This document shows positions 13,419 to 13,458 of a stretch of DNA of 13,458 nucleotides, piece after piece. The DNA comes from a bacterium. GTDB taxonomy: Bacteria; Patescibacteriota; Microgenomatia; UBA1400; RBG-16-45-19. The notes under the pieces were generated by a model. The model did not search any database. It had not been told where the DNA came from and was given only the letters and a program-made list of their open reading frames with translations. How positions within the stretch are numbered: position 1 is the first letter of the stretch; every line of letters starts with the position of its first letter. The position numbers and the translations under genes are program-made. Location of the stretch: contig QKAA01000037.1 of NCBI GenBank assembly GCA_003247275.1, positions 1-13,458 of the forward strand, written 5' to 3'.

Positions 13419-13458
13419 ATGTTTGAACTTTCAAACGTTTCCGTCTCGTACAACAAAA
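13419..13458 (+). CDS. sufC: ABC ATPase, probably SufC, N-terminal fragment (runs off right edge)
   Basis: ATG 13419 opens a frame with 13 complete codons before the window edge, reading MFELSNVSVSYNK, the first beta strand of an ABC ATP-binding domain. A weak AGAGAG lies about 11 bases upstream. SufC is inferred because an IscR-like regulator directly precedes it and Rrf2-sufC-sufB orders are common. The visible residues alone would fit any ABC ATPase. Confidence 0.6.
   Translation, partial: MFELSNVSVSYNK

Overview
The window is a gene-dense bacterial segment of about 13.5 kb. It holds eleven complete protein genes and two genes cut by the window edges. Several traits together suggest a Candidate Phyla Radiation (Patescibacteria) genome, possibly Microgenomates-like: very short intergenic gaps, a mix of Shine-Dalgarno and apparently leaderless starts, a solute-binding protein anchored by one internal membrane helix after a long Pro/Ser/Thr-rich tail, and a VanW/G5-type surface protein. 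This placement is inference from gene style, not phylogeny. UGA ends at least one gene (the aldolase), so the code is standard bacterial, not the Gracilibacteria UGA=Gly code. No tRNA, rRNA, CRISPR array or insertion sequence was seen.

Layout. Positions 1-412 (minus): 5' part of an aminoglycoside-phosphotransferase/kinase-like gene running off the left edge. 459-1892 (plus): GT-C family membrane glycosyltransferase, divergent from the kinase over 46 bp that hold two back-to-back -10 boxes. 1893-2795 (minus): EamA/DMT-type transporter, tail-to-tail with the glycosyltransferase with no base between them. 2925-3550 (plus): a two-gene cassette of a small four-helix membrane protein and an XRE/Cro HTH regulator, behind a strong promoter and overlapping inverted repeats. 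3580-4575 (plus): sodium/calcium-exchanger-like protein. 4579-6795 (minus): valyl-tRNA synthetase. 6796-7014 (minus): its T-box leader. 7045-8874 (minus): VanW/YoaR-type anchored cell-envelope protein. 8984-10855 (plus): membrane-anchored family 1 extracellular solute-binding protein. 10882-12288: class II aldolase-like enzyme. 12325-12921: DEDDy 3'-5' exonuclease. 12993-13388: Rrf2/IscR-type Fe-S regulator. 13419-13458: start of an ABC ATPase, probably sufC.

How the parts fit. The left and middle parts are mostly envelope and transport functions. The valS leader looks like a tRNA-sensing T-box whose output hairpin covers the valS Shine-Dalgarno, so control is probably at translation. The right end is the start of an iron-sulfur assembly (SUF) operon. 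There an IscR-like regulator with the family's Cys/His ligand set is preceded by a clean inverted repeat next to its -10 box, which suggests autoregulation.

The most interesting signals are the T-box in a CPR-like genome, the two candidate autoregulatory operators, the cytoplasm-facing Pro-rich tail of the solute-binding protein, and a recurring pattern of genes with a -10 box a few bases before an ATG that lacks a ribosome binding site.
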